Shown: piece by piece, positions 10,148-18,080 of the stretch
How positions within the stretch are numbered: position 1 is the first letter of the stretch
Layout of the letters: the number at the start of each line of letters is the position of its first letter
Assembly: GCA_964483455.1 (NCBI GenBank)
Contig: CAZACK010000041.1
Coordinates: forward strand, 1-41,965
DNA length: 41,965 bases
DNA from: CAYZJD01 sp964483455
Lineage (GTDB): Bacteria; Acidobacteriota; Terriglobia; Bryobacterales; Bryobacteraceae
Reading direction: 5' to 3'
The notes under the pieces: generated by a model
Told to the model about the DNA's origin: nothing
Database searches by the model: none
What the model saw: only the letters and a program-made list of their open reading frames with translations
Made by a program: the position numbers and the translations under genes

Positions 10148-10794
10148 CGATGGCAAATCGAACAGTCAGTGAGCTTGCGGACTTTGTATTCCCGGACGAG
10201 CTGTTTGCCGAGGGCGGCCTGGTCCGGGGGCGCCTGGTAAGCCATGTTGAACACCTCGGCGCGGGGCCGGATGTACTTCTCCGGCTGCCGGTGGCATTCC
10301 AGGCACCACTCCATGTTCAGGGTGTTTACCTTCCACATCAGAGGCATTTGGTCAACTCGCCCGTGGCAGGTGGCACAGCCGATGCCTTTCCGCAGATGGA
10401 TGCTGTGGTTGAAATAGACAAAACCAGGGAGATCGTGGACGCGGACCCACTCCAGGGACCGGTTGGTCGCGAAACTGTCCCGCACCGGCTCGAGCATCGG
10501 GCTGTCCGCCCAGATCTGCGAATGACAGCTCATGCAGGTTTCCGTCGCCGGCATGCCTGCGAACGCCGTCTCCTCGACGGAAGTGTGACAGTAGCGGCAG
10601 TCAATCCCCACGCCAGTCACATGGTGCTTGTGGCTGAACGGCACGGGCTGCGACTTCGCCACGCTCACATCCGTCACGTAGCTGGAACGCCCGAGCTCAT
10701 TCACCAGCCAGCCGCCGCCGGCAAGGAAGAACACCGCACCGAAGATGCTGACTTTGGATATGGTATTGGTGCTCGGATGGAAGATCTGGCTCAA
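10144..10794 (-). CDS. actA: Alternative Complex III subunit ActA (pentahaem cytochrome c)
   Basis: First gene of the operon: 216-aa multihaem cytochrome c that passes electrons out of ACIII together with ActE. Five CXXCH motifs are present: 66-70, 87-91, 140-144, 164-168 and 211-215, the last almost at the C-terminus. One uncleaved N-terminal membrane anchor (about 15-32) precedes the haem domain, and extra histidines (for example FSHKHH and FNHSIH) can be distal ligands. The start is TTG at 10792-10794; no ATG lies in frame between it and the first haem, and no strong ribosome site is visible. The stop overlaps the actB ATG. Confidence 0.94.
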   Translation of the reverse strand: MSQIFHPSTNTISKVSIFGAVFFLAGGGWLVNELGRSSYVTDVSVAKSQPVPFSHKHHVTGVGIDCRYCHTSVEETAFAGMPATETCMSCHSQIWADSPMLEPVRDSFATNRSLEWVRVHDLPGFVYFNHSIHLRKGIGCATCHGRVDQMPLMWKVNTLNMEWCLECHRQPEKYIRPRAEVFNMAYQAPPDQAALGKQLVREYKVRKLTDCSICHR

Positions 10795-10858
10795 GTTGAC
10801 GGACCCAGTCCCGGAGCAGGTATCGCCCCCTCTGAGGCTACCCGGGGACCAAATAGCT

Positions 10859-10888
10859 AGTATATTTTCTTGTCTTACCGGATGTCAA
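10859..10888 (-). promoter_or_regulatory. Sigma-70-like promoter of the act-cox operon
   Basis: On the minus strand a perfect -35 TTGACA (10883-10888) is followed after 18 bp by -10 TATACT (10859-10864). It lies 65 bp upstream of the actA start and points into the operon, leaving a leader of roughly 55-60 nt. No other strong hexamer pair is seen between the FmdB-like gene and actA. Confidence 0.75.
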
Positions 10889-10949
10889 AACGAGATCCGC
10901 GGTGGAAGACAGATCTGTGAAGCCGGCCGACCGGCCGGTCAGCTCAGGC

Positions 10950-11135
10950 TCACGTGAAACGCCCGCGGCCTCCGCTTCCAGCACCGCACCCGGCCATAGC
11001 GAACGCCGACAGCAAGCGCTCAATTTCCTCGGAGTCGCACTCCGGGCACTGGATGCCATGGTCGGCCTCGGAGATGCTCCGGCGTTTTTCGAAGATCTGC
11101 CCGCAACTTTCGCAACGGTATTCGTAGATCGGCAT
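10950..11135 (-). CDS. FmdB family zinc-ribbon protein
   Basis: A 61-aa protein beginning MPIYEYRCESCGQIFEKRR and carrying a second pair of cysteines, CPECDS (about residues 31-36), so two CXXC knuckles form a zinc ribbon. The C-terminal tail is Gly/Arg-rich (GAGSGGRGRF), also typical. The start ATG at 11133-11135 is chosen because the family begins exactly at MPIYEY; a longer frame upstream has no family match. FmdB-like proteins were first noted near formamidase and amidase genes and are proposed regulators, but their function is not settled. It lies on the same strand just upstream of the act promoter and could read through into that operon. Confidence 0.88.
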   Translation of the reverse strand: MPIYEYRCESCGQIFEKRRSISEADHGIQCPECDSEEIERLLSAFAMAGCGAGSGGRGRFT

Positions 11136-11174
11136 CGTACTTCTTCCATTGTAACGATGCAGCGAGTGGTGTGA

Positions 11175-11227
11175 GGTGACAGCCCGACCCGATCCGAATG
11201 GGGATAGGGACAACGTAGCCTGTCACC
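11175..11227. repeat. Inverted repeat between the FmdB-like gene and the M14 peptidase gene
   Basis: Arms GGTGACAG (11175-11182) and CTGTCACC (11220-11227) are exact reverse complements separated by 37 bp. The element fills much of the short divergent spacer. GGTGACAG-type palindromes occur as small dispersed elements in related genomes as I recall; only one copy is seen in this window, so the class is not proven. It could also be a regulatory hairpin for the divergent pair. Confidence 0.5.
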
Positions 11228-11252
11228 GAATTCCGCAGTACCCTAGGAGGCT

Positions 11253-13961
11253 ATGCGGACTTCTCTCAGGATCCTATTCGCATTAACATCTCTGACCGGG
11301 CTGGGCCACGGCCAGGCTCGATACGAGTTCTGGCCAGGGACCGTCTACGATGCCTCCATCCCCACGTTTCAAAAGGTGCTGGGCCACGAGCCCGGAGAGC
11401 AAATCACCTCGCACGCCGACATCGTCCGGTACCTCGAAACGCTGGCCAAGGCGGCCCCCGCGCGGATGAAGGTCTTCGATTATGCGAAAAGCTGGGAGGG
11501 GCGCCGGTTGGTTTACGCGGCGGTGGGCTCGGAGCCGCACATCCGTCGGCTGGCGGAGATCGGCGCGTCGATGCGGAAGCTCGCCGATCCACGAACGACG
11601 CCGGAGGTGGAAGCGCGCAGCCTGATGGCGTCGCTGCCTGCTGTTGTCTGGCTGGGCTACGGAATCCACGGCAATGAAATCTCCTCGCCGGAAGCGGCCA
11701 TGCTTACCGCCTACCACCTGCTGGCGGCCCGAAACGACAAAATGGTGGATGGGATCCTGGCGAACACGCTGGTTCTCATCGATCCCTGCCAGAATCCGGA
11801 CGGCCGCGAGCGGTTCGTCCACCACTTCGTTCAGTCGCTCGGCCTCGAGCCGGACGCGAGCCCGCTCGCCGGCGAGCACAACGAGCCTTGGCCCGGTGGC
11901 CGGGGAAGCCACTACTTCTTCGACCTCAACCGGGACTGGTTCGCGTTGACGCATCCGGAGACGCGCGGTCGCGTCAAAGCTCTGCTCGAATGGCGCCCGC
12001 TGGTCTTCGTCGATGCCCACGAGATGGGCTCGGACTCCACCTACTATTTCGCTCCCGGCGCCCCTCCTTACAACCCGCACATGACTCGGGAACAGAGAGA
12101 AGGGCTGGAGCTGTTCGGCAAGAACAACGCCCGCTGGTTCGATCGGTTCGGCTTCAGCTACTTCACCCGGGAGATCTTCGACGAGTTCTATCCGGGCTAC
12201 GGCGCGAGCTGGCCGTATTTCCACGGCGCTATTTCGATGACCTACGAGCAAGCGTCCACGCGTGGCCTGCTGGTGCGGCGGATCGACGACACCGTGCTGC
12301 ACTTCCGCGACACTGTAAGGCAGCATTTCGTCGCTTCCATCGCCACCGCGGAGGCGGCGGCGGCCAACCGCCAGAAACTTCTGGCGGATTTCTACAAACA
12401 CCGCCAGACCGCCATCGAGGAAGGCTCGAAGGAGCCGATCCGCGAGTACATCCTGCCGCGCCGTGGCGACACCTCGGCGGTGGACAAGCTGGCCGCCCTT
12501 CTCGTGGAGCAGGGTATCGAGGTGAAGCGCGCAAAGACCCCATTCCGGTCTGGAGGTAACGAGTACCCGGCGGGCAGCTACGTAGTGCCGCTGGCGCAAC
12601 CCGCCAAGCGACTCGTACGGACCCTGCTGGATACCCAAGTACCCATGGAGGAGAAGTTCGTCAAGGAGCAGGAGCGCCGCCGCGCCAAGAGACTGCCGGA
12701 CGAGATCTACGACGTCACCGCGTGGTCGCTGCCGCTGCTGTTCAACGTCGAGGCCGTCGCTGGCGCGGAAACTTCGGCGGCAGAATTCGAACCGGCTTCG
12801 CCCGCGCGCGTGATTCCGAGCCGGCTGGCGTCGTCCAAGGCGCCCGTCGCCTACCTGGCGCCATGGGGAACCGCAGCGGCCGGGCGTTTTCTCACGGCGT
12901 CCCTCCGCGCAGGACTGCGCCTGCACAGCGCCGACAAATCGTTCACCCAGAACGGGCGCAAGTACCCCCCAGGCACACTGATTTTCAAGCCGAAAGAGAA
13001 TCCGCCCTCCTTGGCGGAGACGCTCGCGAAACTCGCAGCCGCGAGCGGAGCCGAAGTCGTCGCAACCGACTCAGGATGGGTGGAGGAGGGTGTGAGCCTC
13101 GGCAGCAACGAAGTGGTGTCGATGCGCAAGCCGGCGATTGCGCTGGCTTGGGATTTCCCCGTCTCCTCACTTTCGGCCGGCTGGGCACGGTTCGTGCTGG
13201 AACGCCAGTTCGGATACCCGGTCACGACCATCCGCACCCGCCAGCTCGCGAACGCCGATCTCAGCCGCTTCCAAGTGCTGATTCTGCCTTCCGGAGATTA
13301 CGAACCGGCGCCGGGCTCAGCCTGGGCCGGCAAACTGAAGCAGTGGGTCTCGGGAGGCGGCACTTTGATCGGCATCGGCGGCGCTGTTTCCTGGCTGGCC
13401 AATCCGAAAGTCGGCCTTCTGGCTGTTTCGCAGGAGAACCGGCCCGGCGCCGAGCCGGAGAAGAAGACGGAAAAACCGGCGGAGCCCGCCAGACCGGAGG
13501 CTGCCGCGCCGGAGCTGCGTGTCGCCGGCAAGCTGCTGCCGACCGAGGAAGACTACCGCAAAGCGATCCAGGCGGAGAAAGAACTGCCCGATGCGGCCGC
13601 CGGGGTCCTCGTGAGGGCAAAGACGGACCCGGACCACTGGCTCGCCGCCGGCGCCGCCGAATCCGTCTGCGCGCTCATCGAGGGCCGGTCGATCTTTACG
13701 CCAATTAAGCTCGACAAGGGCGTGAATGTCGCTGTCTTCGCCGGCCCGGAACAGCTTGTGGCGAGCGGCTACCTGTGGGAGGAAACTCGCAAGCAGCTTG
13801 CCTACAAACCGCTGGTGATCGCGCAACCGGAGGGCCGCGGTGTGGTGATCGCCTTCACCGCCGATCCGAATTTCCGCGCGTATCTTGACGGCATGAACGT
13901 GCTGTTCTTGAACGCCGTCTTTCGCGGTCCAGCGCACGCCCGGCCGCGTGCGGAGGAGTAA
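11253..13961 (+). CDS. Secreted M14 family zinc carboxypeptidase
   Basis: Exported metallopeptidase, 902 aa, with a Sec signal peptide (residues 1-20, ending GHGQA). The M14 catalytic domain occupies about 45-370: zinc ligands H139 and E142 in GIHGNEISSPEA, the third ligand H256 in VFVDAHEMG, the substrate-binding Asn-Arg in DLNRDW (226-227) and the general base E332 in MTYEQAS. The remaining 500 residues hold a Rossmann-like region (about 630-720, PAIALAWDFP onward) resembling a glutamine-amidotransferase-like fold, with a Glu/Lys/Pro-rich low-complexity insert near 730-750. A good ribosome site, AGGAGG, lies 4 bp before the ATG. The likely role is degradation of extracellular peptides. Its 3' end is followed at 8 bp by a frameshifted gene. 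Confidence 0.92.
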   Translation: MRTSLRILFALTSLTGLGHGQARYEFWPGTVYDASIPTFQKVLGHEPGEQITSHADIVRYLETLAKAAPARMKVFDYAKSWEGRRLVYAAVGSEPHIRRLAEIGASMRKLADPRTTPEVEARSLMASLPAVVWLGYGIHGNEISSPEAAMLTAYHLLAARNDKMVDGILANTLVLIDPCQNPDGRERFVHHFVQSLGLEPDASPLAGEHNEPWPGGRGSHYFFDLNRDWFALTHPETRGRVKALLEWRPLVFVDAHEMGSDSTYYFAPGAPPYNPHMTREQREGLELFGKNNARWFDRFGFSYFTREIFDEFYPGYGASWPYFHGAISMTYEQASTRGLLVRRIDDTVLHFRDTVRQHFVASIATAEAAAANRQKLLADFYKHRQTAIEEGSKEPIREYILPRRGDTSAVDKLAALLVEQGIEVKRAKTPFRSGGNEYPAGSYVVPLAQPAKRLVRTLLDTQVPMEEKFVKEQERRRAKRLPDEIYDVTAWSLPLLFNVEAVAGAETSAAEFEPASPARVIPSRLASSKAPVAYLAPWGTAAAGRFLTASLRAGLRLHSADKSFTQNGRKYPPGTLIFKPKENPPSLAETLAKLAAASGAEVVATDSGWVEEGVSLGSNEVVSMRKPAIALAWDFPVSSLSAGWARFVLERQFGYPVTTIRTRQLANADLSRFQVLILPSGDYEPAPGSAWAGKLKQWVSGGGTLIGIGGAVSWLANPKVGLLAVSQENRPGAEPEKKTEKPAEPARPEAAAPELRVAGKLLPTEEDYRKAIQAEKELPDAAAGVLVRAKTDPDHWLAAGAAESVCALIEGRSIFTPIKLDKGVNVAVFAGPEQLVASGYLWEETRKQLAYKPLVIAQPEGRGVVIAFTADPNFRAYLDGMNVLFLNAVFRGPAHARPRAEE

Positions 13962-13969
13962 GCACTCTC

Positions 13970-14469
13970 GTGCCGGCCTTCTCTGCCCTGTGGTGTCTTG
14001 CGCTGGGCCTGACGGCGGGATGGGATCTGCCCGTTGCCGTCCGCGCCGGGCTTGACGCGGCTTACCCGGGCTGGCGCCCGGGGGCGCGGCGGCCCAAATC
14101 CGCGAGTGGTTCGCGCAATCCAGGTTCGGCCACGAGCCGGACTTCATCACTGCGGATTTTGACAGCGACGGCGCCATCGACTATACGCTGCGAATCCTGT
14201 CGCCGGCCGGCCGGCACATCACCCTGGTCTTTCTCAGCCGCCGCAGCCGTTACGCGCGGCGAGTGCTCGCCGAGGACCCGCCGGACCCGTTCGTCTACCT
14301 GCTGCTGTTCCGCAAAGGCACTCCGGACTTCGACTTTGAGACGATGAAGCCGTTCCGCTACGCCAGGGACGCGGTGGCGGTCATGTACTTCGACCGCACG
14401 CCGCTGGTCTTTGGCTATTCGAGGGGATCGTTCCGGAAAAAAGACCTGTTGAGTGATGAAGGGCGTTGA
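13970..14469 (+). pseudogene. Frameshifted small secreted protein
   Basis: A GTG start at 13970, served by GGAGGAG in the end of the peptidase gene, opens a signal-peptide-like sequence (ALWCLALGLTAGWDLP) that loses sense after AAYPGWRP. From about 14080 the other frame continues with a convincing protein: AAAQIREWFAQSRFGHEPDF, then ITADFDSDGAIDYTLRIL, a strand-rich core, YLLLFRKGTPDFDFE and a stop at 14467. Restoring one G in the run near 14079-14084 joins both parts into about 166 aa. The DFDSDGAIDY stretch resembles calcium-binding or FG-GAP-like loops, but I cannot name a family. It is either a genuine one-base deletion or a sequencing error in a homopolymer. Confidence 0.8.
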
Positions 14470-14478
14470 ACAAGCCGA

Positions 14479-14531
14479 GAGGCAAAAGACAGAAATCAAA
14501 AATCAAAAGGCAAAAATCAAAAGGCAAGAAT
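14479..14531. repeat. Dispersed A-rich tandem-unit repeat
   Basis: Short units of the form AATCAAAAGGCAA occur about three times in succession between the broken secreted-protein gene and ribA. The base composition is strikingly A-rich against the GC-rich surroundings. Such AATCAAAAGGC strings are common non-coding repeats in acidobacterial drafts as I recall. No gene is seen in it. Confidence 0.7.
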
Positions 14532-14555
14532 ATCTTGGGGCGCCTTGCGGGGGCT

Positions 14556-15173
14556 TTAGAAGCCTTCGAGCAGGTGGCCCAGCTTCTCCTTCTTCACCCG
14601 GAGGTAGGCCTCGGTGGAGTCGAGCGGCGTCACCACGCAAGGCACCCGCTCGACGATTTCGATCCCGGCCCGTTCGAGCGCCTGGAGCTTCTCGGGGTTG
14701 TTGGAGAGAATCCGCACCCGGCTCAACGAAAAATGCCGCAGGATGTCGGCCGGAAGCTCGTAATTTCGGAGGTCGGCCTCGAAGCCAAGCTGCTGGTTGG
14801 CTTCCACCGTGTCCGCGCCGGCGTCTTGCAGTTCATAGGCCCGGAGCTTGTTGAGCAGGCCGATTCCCCGGCCTTCCTTGTGCTCGTAAATCAGCAGCCC
14901 CCGCCCTTCCTCGGCGATGTGCTCCAGTGACAGCTCGAGCTGGGCGCGGCAGTCGCAACGGAGGCTGTGGAAGACGTCGCCCGTCAAACACTCCGAATGG
15001 ATACGAACCAGGGGCGGCTTGCCTTGGAGGTTCCCCATTCGGAGGACGACAGCTTCCTCCGTGCGCCCTCCGTACACACCCTCGAAGCCATAAATGCAGA
15101 AACGGCCGAAACGGGTGGGGAAGTCCGCCTCGGCCACCTTTTGGAGGCGAGGTGTTGTCAGGACTGGGTTCAT
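14556..15173 (-). CDS. ribA: GTP cyclohydrolase II
   Basis: First committed enzyme of riboflavin synthesis: opens GTP to 2,5-diamino-6-ribosylamino-4-pyrimidinone phosphate with release of formate and pyrophosphate. The 205-aa protein has the zinc motif SECLTGDVFHSLRCDC (about 60-75), the EHKEGRGIGL stretch (96-105) and VRILSNNPEKLQAL near 150-165, all typical. It is the stand-alone form, without the DHBP synthase (RibB) domain often fused to it; no other riboflavin gene is in the window. ATG start at 15171-15173, about 67 bp from the divergent sensor kinase gene. Confidence 0.95.
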   Translation of the reverse strand: MNPVLTTPRLQKVAEADFPTRFGRFCIYGFEGVYGGRTEEAVVLRMGNLQGKPPLVRIHSECLTGDVFHSLRCDCRAQLELSLEHIAEEGRGLLIYEHKEGRGIGLLNKLRAYELQDAGADTVEANQQLGFEADLRNYELPADILRHFSLSRVRILSNNPEKLQALERAGIEIVERVPCVVTPLDSTEAYLRVKKEKLGHLLEGF

Positions 15174-15219
15174 TTACGATGGAAAAACGGCGGCTGACAG
15201 CCGATGCCTATTCACATTC

Positions 15220-15225
15220 TATAAT
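15220..15225 (+). promoter_or_regulatory. Consensus -10 element before the LytS-like kinase
   Basis: A perfect TATAAT lies 15 bp upstream of the ATG at 15241, so transcription would start only about 9 nt before the gene. No ribosome site is seen, and the nearest -35-like hexamer (CTGACA, 15194-15199) is 20 bp away, a poor spacing. A near-leaderless transcript is suggested. Confidence 0.5.
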
Positions 15226-15240
15226 GTTCGGCGAAGCCGC

Positions 15241-16551
15241 ATGCTGGAACAACATCTGATCCGGCTGCTGGTGAAGATCGGAGTTGTCGCCTCCCTTGCC
15301 AGCATTCTGGTGCGCTCCAACGCCTTCAAGCGGATGCTGATGCGCGAGCAGCGTACTCTAAACCAACGGCTGCTCCTGGCGCTGAGCTTCGCCAGCATTT
15401 TCGGAACTGGGGTGGCCGTGCGCGTGGTCACGCGCTCCTACACGGCGGTGGATCTCGGACTCGAGGGCAGCCTCCTCAGCGGTATTCTCGGAGGCTATGT
15501 CACAGGCCTGGTGTCCGGCGTCCTGATTTCGATCCCCGGCATGATCCAGGGCGAGTACCTGACGATGGCTCTGTTTGCCGGCATCGGCGTCCTCGGTGGT
15601 CTGCTTCGGGATTGCGCGCCGGACACGGACGAGATCTGGCGCTTCTCGCCTTTCTTCGACCTGAGTCTCTACCGGCTGTTCAGGCGAGGACACGACCACC
15701 GGCGCACCGCCTTTCAGCTCTTCTTCTTGCTGGCCATCCTGTTCGCCGAATTCCTGCGGTTGACGCTGGCCCACTTCTTCAGCAAGTCGGTTTTTCACCT
15801 CTACCCCGAGTGGAAGTCGCCGCACCCGGCGGCGGTGGTAGTGGTGTACGTCGCCACGCTGTTCGCGGTGACGCTGCCGCTGAAGATCTGGAACAACACG
15901 CGCAACGAGATCAAGCTCGAGGACCAGCAGCGGCTTCTGATGCAGGCCCGCCTGGAGGCGCTGGCCAGCCAGATCAACCCGCACTTCCTGTTCAACACGC
16001 TGAACTCGGTCTCGTCTCTGATTCGCATCGAGCCCGAGCAGGCGCGGGCGGTCGTCTACAAGCTGTCGAGCATCTTACGGCGTCTGCTGCGGAAGCACGA
16101 GAACTTCACCCCTCTGCGCGAGGAGCTGAATTTCATCGACGACTACCTCGCCATCGAGATGGTGCGCTTTGGCGAGAAGCTGCGGTTCGAGAAGGAGGTC
16201 GCGCCGGAGACGCTCGACAAGCTGGTTCCGAGCATGCTGCTTCAGCCGCTGGTGGAAAATTCGATCCGCCATGGGCTCAGCGGCAAGGTGGACGGCGGTA
16301 TGATCCGCATCCGGAGCCGCATAACCGGCGAGCGGCTGTCGATCGTGGTGGAGGACGACGGCGTCGGCATCCCGGAGGCGAAGCTTGCCCGGCTGCTGGA
16401 ACAGGGCATCGGCGTCAGCAACGTCAACGAGCGGCTGAAGGTGTTCTTCGGCAACGATTACCGGATGTACGTGGACAGCCAGCCGGGCGCAGGGACCCGG
16501 ATCGAGATCGACATTCCGGAAGTGCAGGCTACCATGGCTGCGGCCGGATAG
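15241..16551 (+). CDS. LytS/YehU-type membrane sensor histidine kinase
   Basis: Sensor kinase of 436 aa. The N-terminal half (about 1-215) is membrane-embedded and includes the 5TM-5TMR_LYT signature LGLEGSLLSGILGGYVTGLV, where LytS proteins sense signals. The His_kinase domain starts with QARLEALASQINPHFLFNTL, with phospho-acceptor H248, followed by an ATPase domain with N-box LLQPLVENSIRHGL and G-box DDGVGIPEAK. The family normally pairs with a LytTR response regulator; none lies next to it here, so its partner must be elsewhere. An earlier in-frame start would run through the ribA promoter region, so the ATG at 15241, right after a TATAAT, is preferred. What it controls cannot be read from the neighbours. 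Confidence 0.93.
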   Translation: MLEQHLIRLLVKIGVVASLASILVRSNAFKRMLMREQRTLNQRLLLALSFASIFGTGVAVRVVTRSYTAVDLGLEGSLLSGILGGYVTGLVSGVLISIPGMIQGEYLTMALFAGIGVLGGLLRDCAPDTDEIWRFSPFFDLSLYRLFRRGHDHRRTAFQLFFLLAILFAEFLRLTLAHFFSKSVFHLYPEWKSPHPAAVVVVYVATLFAVTLPLKIWNNTRNEIKLEDQQRLLMQARLEALASQINPHFLFNTLNSVSSLIRIEPEQARAVVYKLSSILRRLLRKHENFTPLREELNFIDDYLAIEMVRFGEKLRFEKEVAPETLDKLVPSMLLQPLVENSIRHGLSGKVDGGMIRIRSRITGERLSIVVEDDGVGIPEAKLARLLEQGIGVSNVNERLKVFFGNDYRMYVDSQPGAGTRIEIDIPEVQATMAAAG

Positions 16552-16576
16552 GCCGAGCCGCCCGGTGCTCCGTGCG

Positions 16577-17275
16577 CTAGAGCCGCTTCTCGGCGAGCTT
16601 CTCGTCCTGCAACGCTCGCACCTGGCTCTCGAGCTGCTCGATCCGCTTGGCGAGTTCCTCGATCGCCTGGGCTTCGGGGTCTGGCAGCTTGCCGTGTTCG
16701 AGGACGTCATCCTCCTCGGGGGTGGCTCCATGCTGGCGCACCACCCGCCCCGGAACCCCGACCACGGTCGAGAAATCGGGGACAGGATGAATCACCACCG
16801 AGCCGGCCCCGATCTTCACGTGATTGCCGATTCGGATGTTGCCCAGAACCTTGGCGCCCGTGCCGATCACCACGTTGTTGCCAATGGTCGGGTGGCGCTT
16901 GCCCTTCTCCTTGCCCGTCCCGCCCAAAGTCACGCCCTGATAGAGCAGTACGTCGTCGCCGATTTCCGTCGTCTCGCCGATGACGACCCCCATGCCGTGG
17001 TCGATGAAGAACCGCCGGCCGATCTTCGCCCCGGGGTGAATCTCGATTCCCGTGAGCGCCCGGCTGAGCTGAGAGAGGAATCGCGGCAGAAGCGGGACGC
17101 CCAGCTTGTAAAGCTCGTGAGCCAGCCGGTGCGCCAGGATCGCGTGAAAGCCCGGGTAGCAGAGAAAGATCTCGAGGACGCTCTTGGCCGCCGGATCTTC
17201 ACGGAAGATCGTGTCGAACTGCTCCTTGATGGCCCGGAACATTGCTGGTTTCATTATCGCCGAAAGGCGACGCAT
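16577..17275 (-). CDS. cysE: Serine O-acetyltransferase
   Basis: Makes O-acetyl-L-serine from serine and acetyl-CoA for cysteine synthesis. The protein (232 aa from this start) has the N-terminal helical segment CYPGFHAILAHRLAHELY and a left-handed beta-helix of hexapeptide repeats: GIEIHPGAKIGRRFFIDHG, VVIGETTEIGDDVLLYQGV, TLGGTGKEKGKRHPTIG and so on. Catalytic His residues are in IDHGMGVVIG and the KRHPTIG loop. The C-terminus carries an extra predicted coiled coil (EAIEELAKRIEQLESQVRAL type, about 200-228), longer than the short tail of enteric CysE. ATGs at 17254 and 17242 are also possible; none has a clear ribosome site. The gene converges on the kinase gene with a 25-bp gap. Confidence 0.94.
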   Translation of the reverse strand: MRRLSAIMKPAMFRAIKEQFDTIFREDPAAKSVLEIFLCYPGFHAILAHRLAHELYKLGVPLLPRFLSQLSRALTGIEIHPGAKIGRRFFIDHGMGVVIGETTEIGDDVLLYQGVTLGGTGKEKGKRHPTIGNNVVIGTGAKVLGNIRIGNHVKIGAGSVVIHPVPDFSTVVGVPGRVVRQHGATPEEDDVLEHGKLPDPEAQAIEELAKRIEQLESQVRALQDEKLAEKRL

Positions 17276-17353
17276 GCAAGAATCGCGGCGGGGCTGCTAT
17301 GGCCTCGGCGGCCGGCCGGAGCCGCCGGATGCCCGGCAAGGGACACGTCAGCG

Positions 17354-17752
17354 TCAGCGCAAGGACGTCACCCTGGACTGCAAGCAGCAATCCAATATCC
17401 AACGCATCTGGACGGCCTCAAAAGGCGCCGCGCAATAGTCGGCGGCCCCGTCCTCCAGAGCATCGAGCCACTCCGTCACCTGGGCGTGCCGGCTGACCAC
17501 AACCACCGGAAGCCCGCGCTCCGACCCCCGGGCGGCTTCCAGCAGGATGCGGTAATTCTTTCCCTCGGCCGGGCAGAAGACCAGATCCGCGCCGAGGCTG
17601 GCAATCACCCGCCGGCATTCGGATACCGAACCCAGCGGCTCGCTGATCAGGACCCGAGAAGGGTGGCCAAGCGCGCATTTCAGCTCGCCGGCCAGAGGCT
17701 CGTCCAAGCCGAACAGGACAATACTGGTTCGGGATTCCAGTTCTTCTGCCAC
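17354..17752 (-). CDS. Degenerate response-regulator receiver protein
   Basis: A 132-aa protein that reads like a stand-alone receiver domain: strand SIVLFGLDEPLAGELKCAL, then GADLVFCPAEGK, LPVVVVSRHA and DGAADYCAAPFE. The phospho-acceptor aspartate expected after ADLVF is missing (CPA) and the conserved lysine of the KPF motif is replaced by Ala, so normal phosphorylation is unlikely. I chose GTG at 17750-17752 because GGACGGAGG lies just upstream with correct spacing; a longer frame reaching 17926 has no such site and would run towards the tRNA. It may be a phosphorylation-independent pseudo-receiver or a decaying one. Partner unknown. Confidence 0.72.
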   Translation of the reverse strand: MAEELESRTSIVLFGLDEPLAGELKCALGHPSRVLISEPLGSVSECRRVIASLGADLVFCPAEGKNYRILLEAARGSERGLPVVVVSRHAQVTEWLDALEDGAADYCAAPFEAVQMRWILDCCLQSRVTSLR

Positions 17753-17931
17753 GAAACCTCCGTCCTTTCCGCTACAGTAGTGTGCCTCAGTCGTCGAAAC
17801 TCTCTTGCTTCTTTGGGCTGGATGCGGGACCAAGCCGAGGTCCATCGGCGCACCCAGGCAGGTGGACAATTCCGTGGTTGGAGACGCGCGGCGCCCTGTG
17901 CTAGCATCGAGTAGCGATCCATCCAAGCCGC

Positions 17932-18027
<96 letters not shown>

Positions 18028-18080
18028 CCCGGCGCGCTCTTGCACAACGAAGAACATTAAGGACACGCGTCTTATCGTAA

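Noticed and set aside
11283..12926. Open frame of over 500 codons antisense to the M14 peptidase
   Set aside because: Low-complexity composition without motifs; caused by high GC content opposite a real gene with catalytic residues.
17753..17926. Longer N-terminus for the receiver-like protein
   Set aside because: The GTG at 17752 has a strong ribosome site; the added residues look like random translation near the tRNA.
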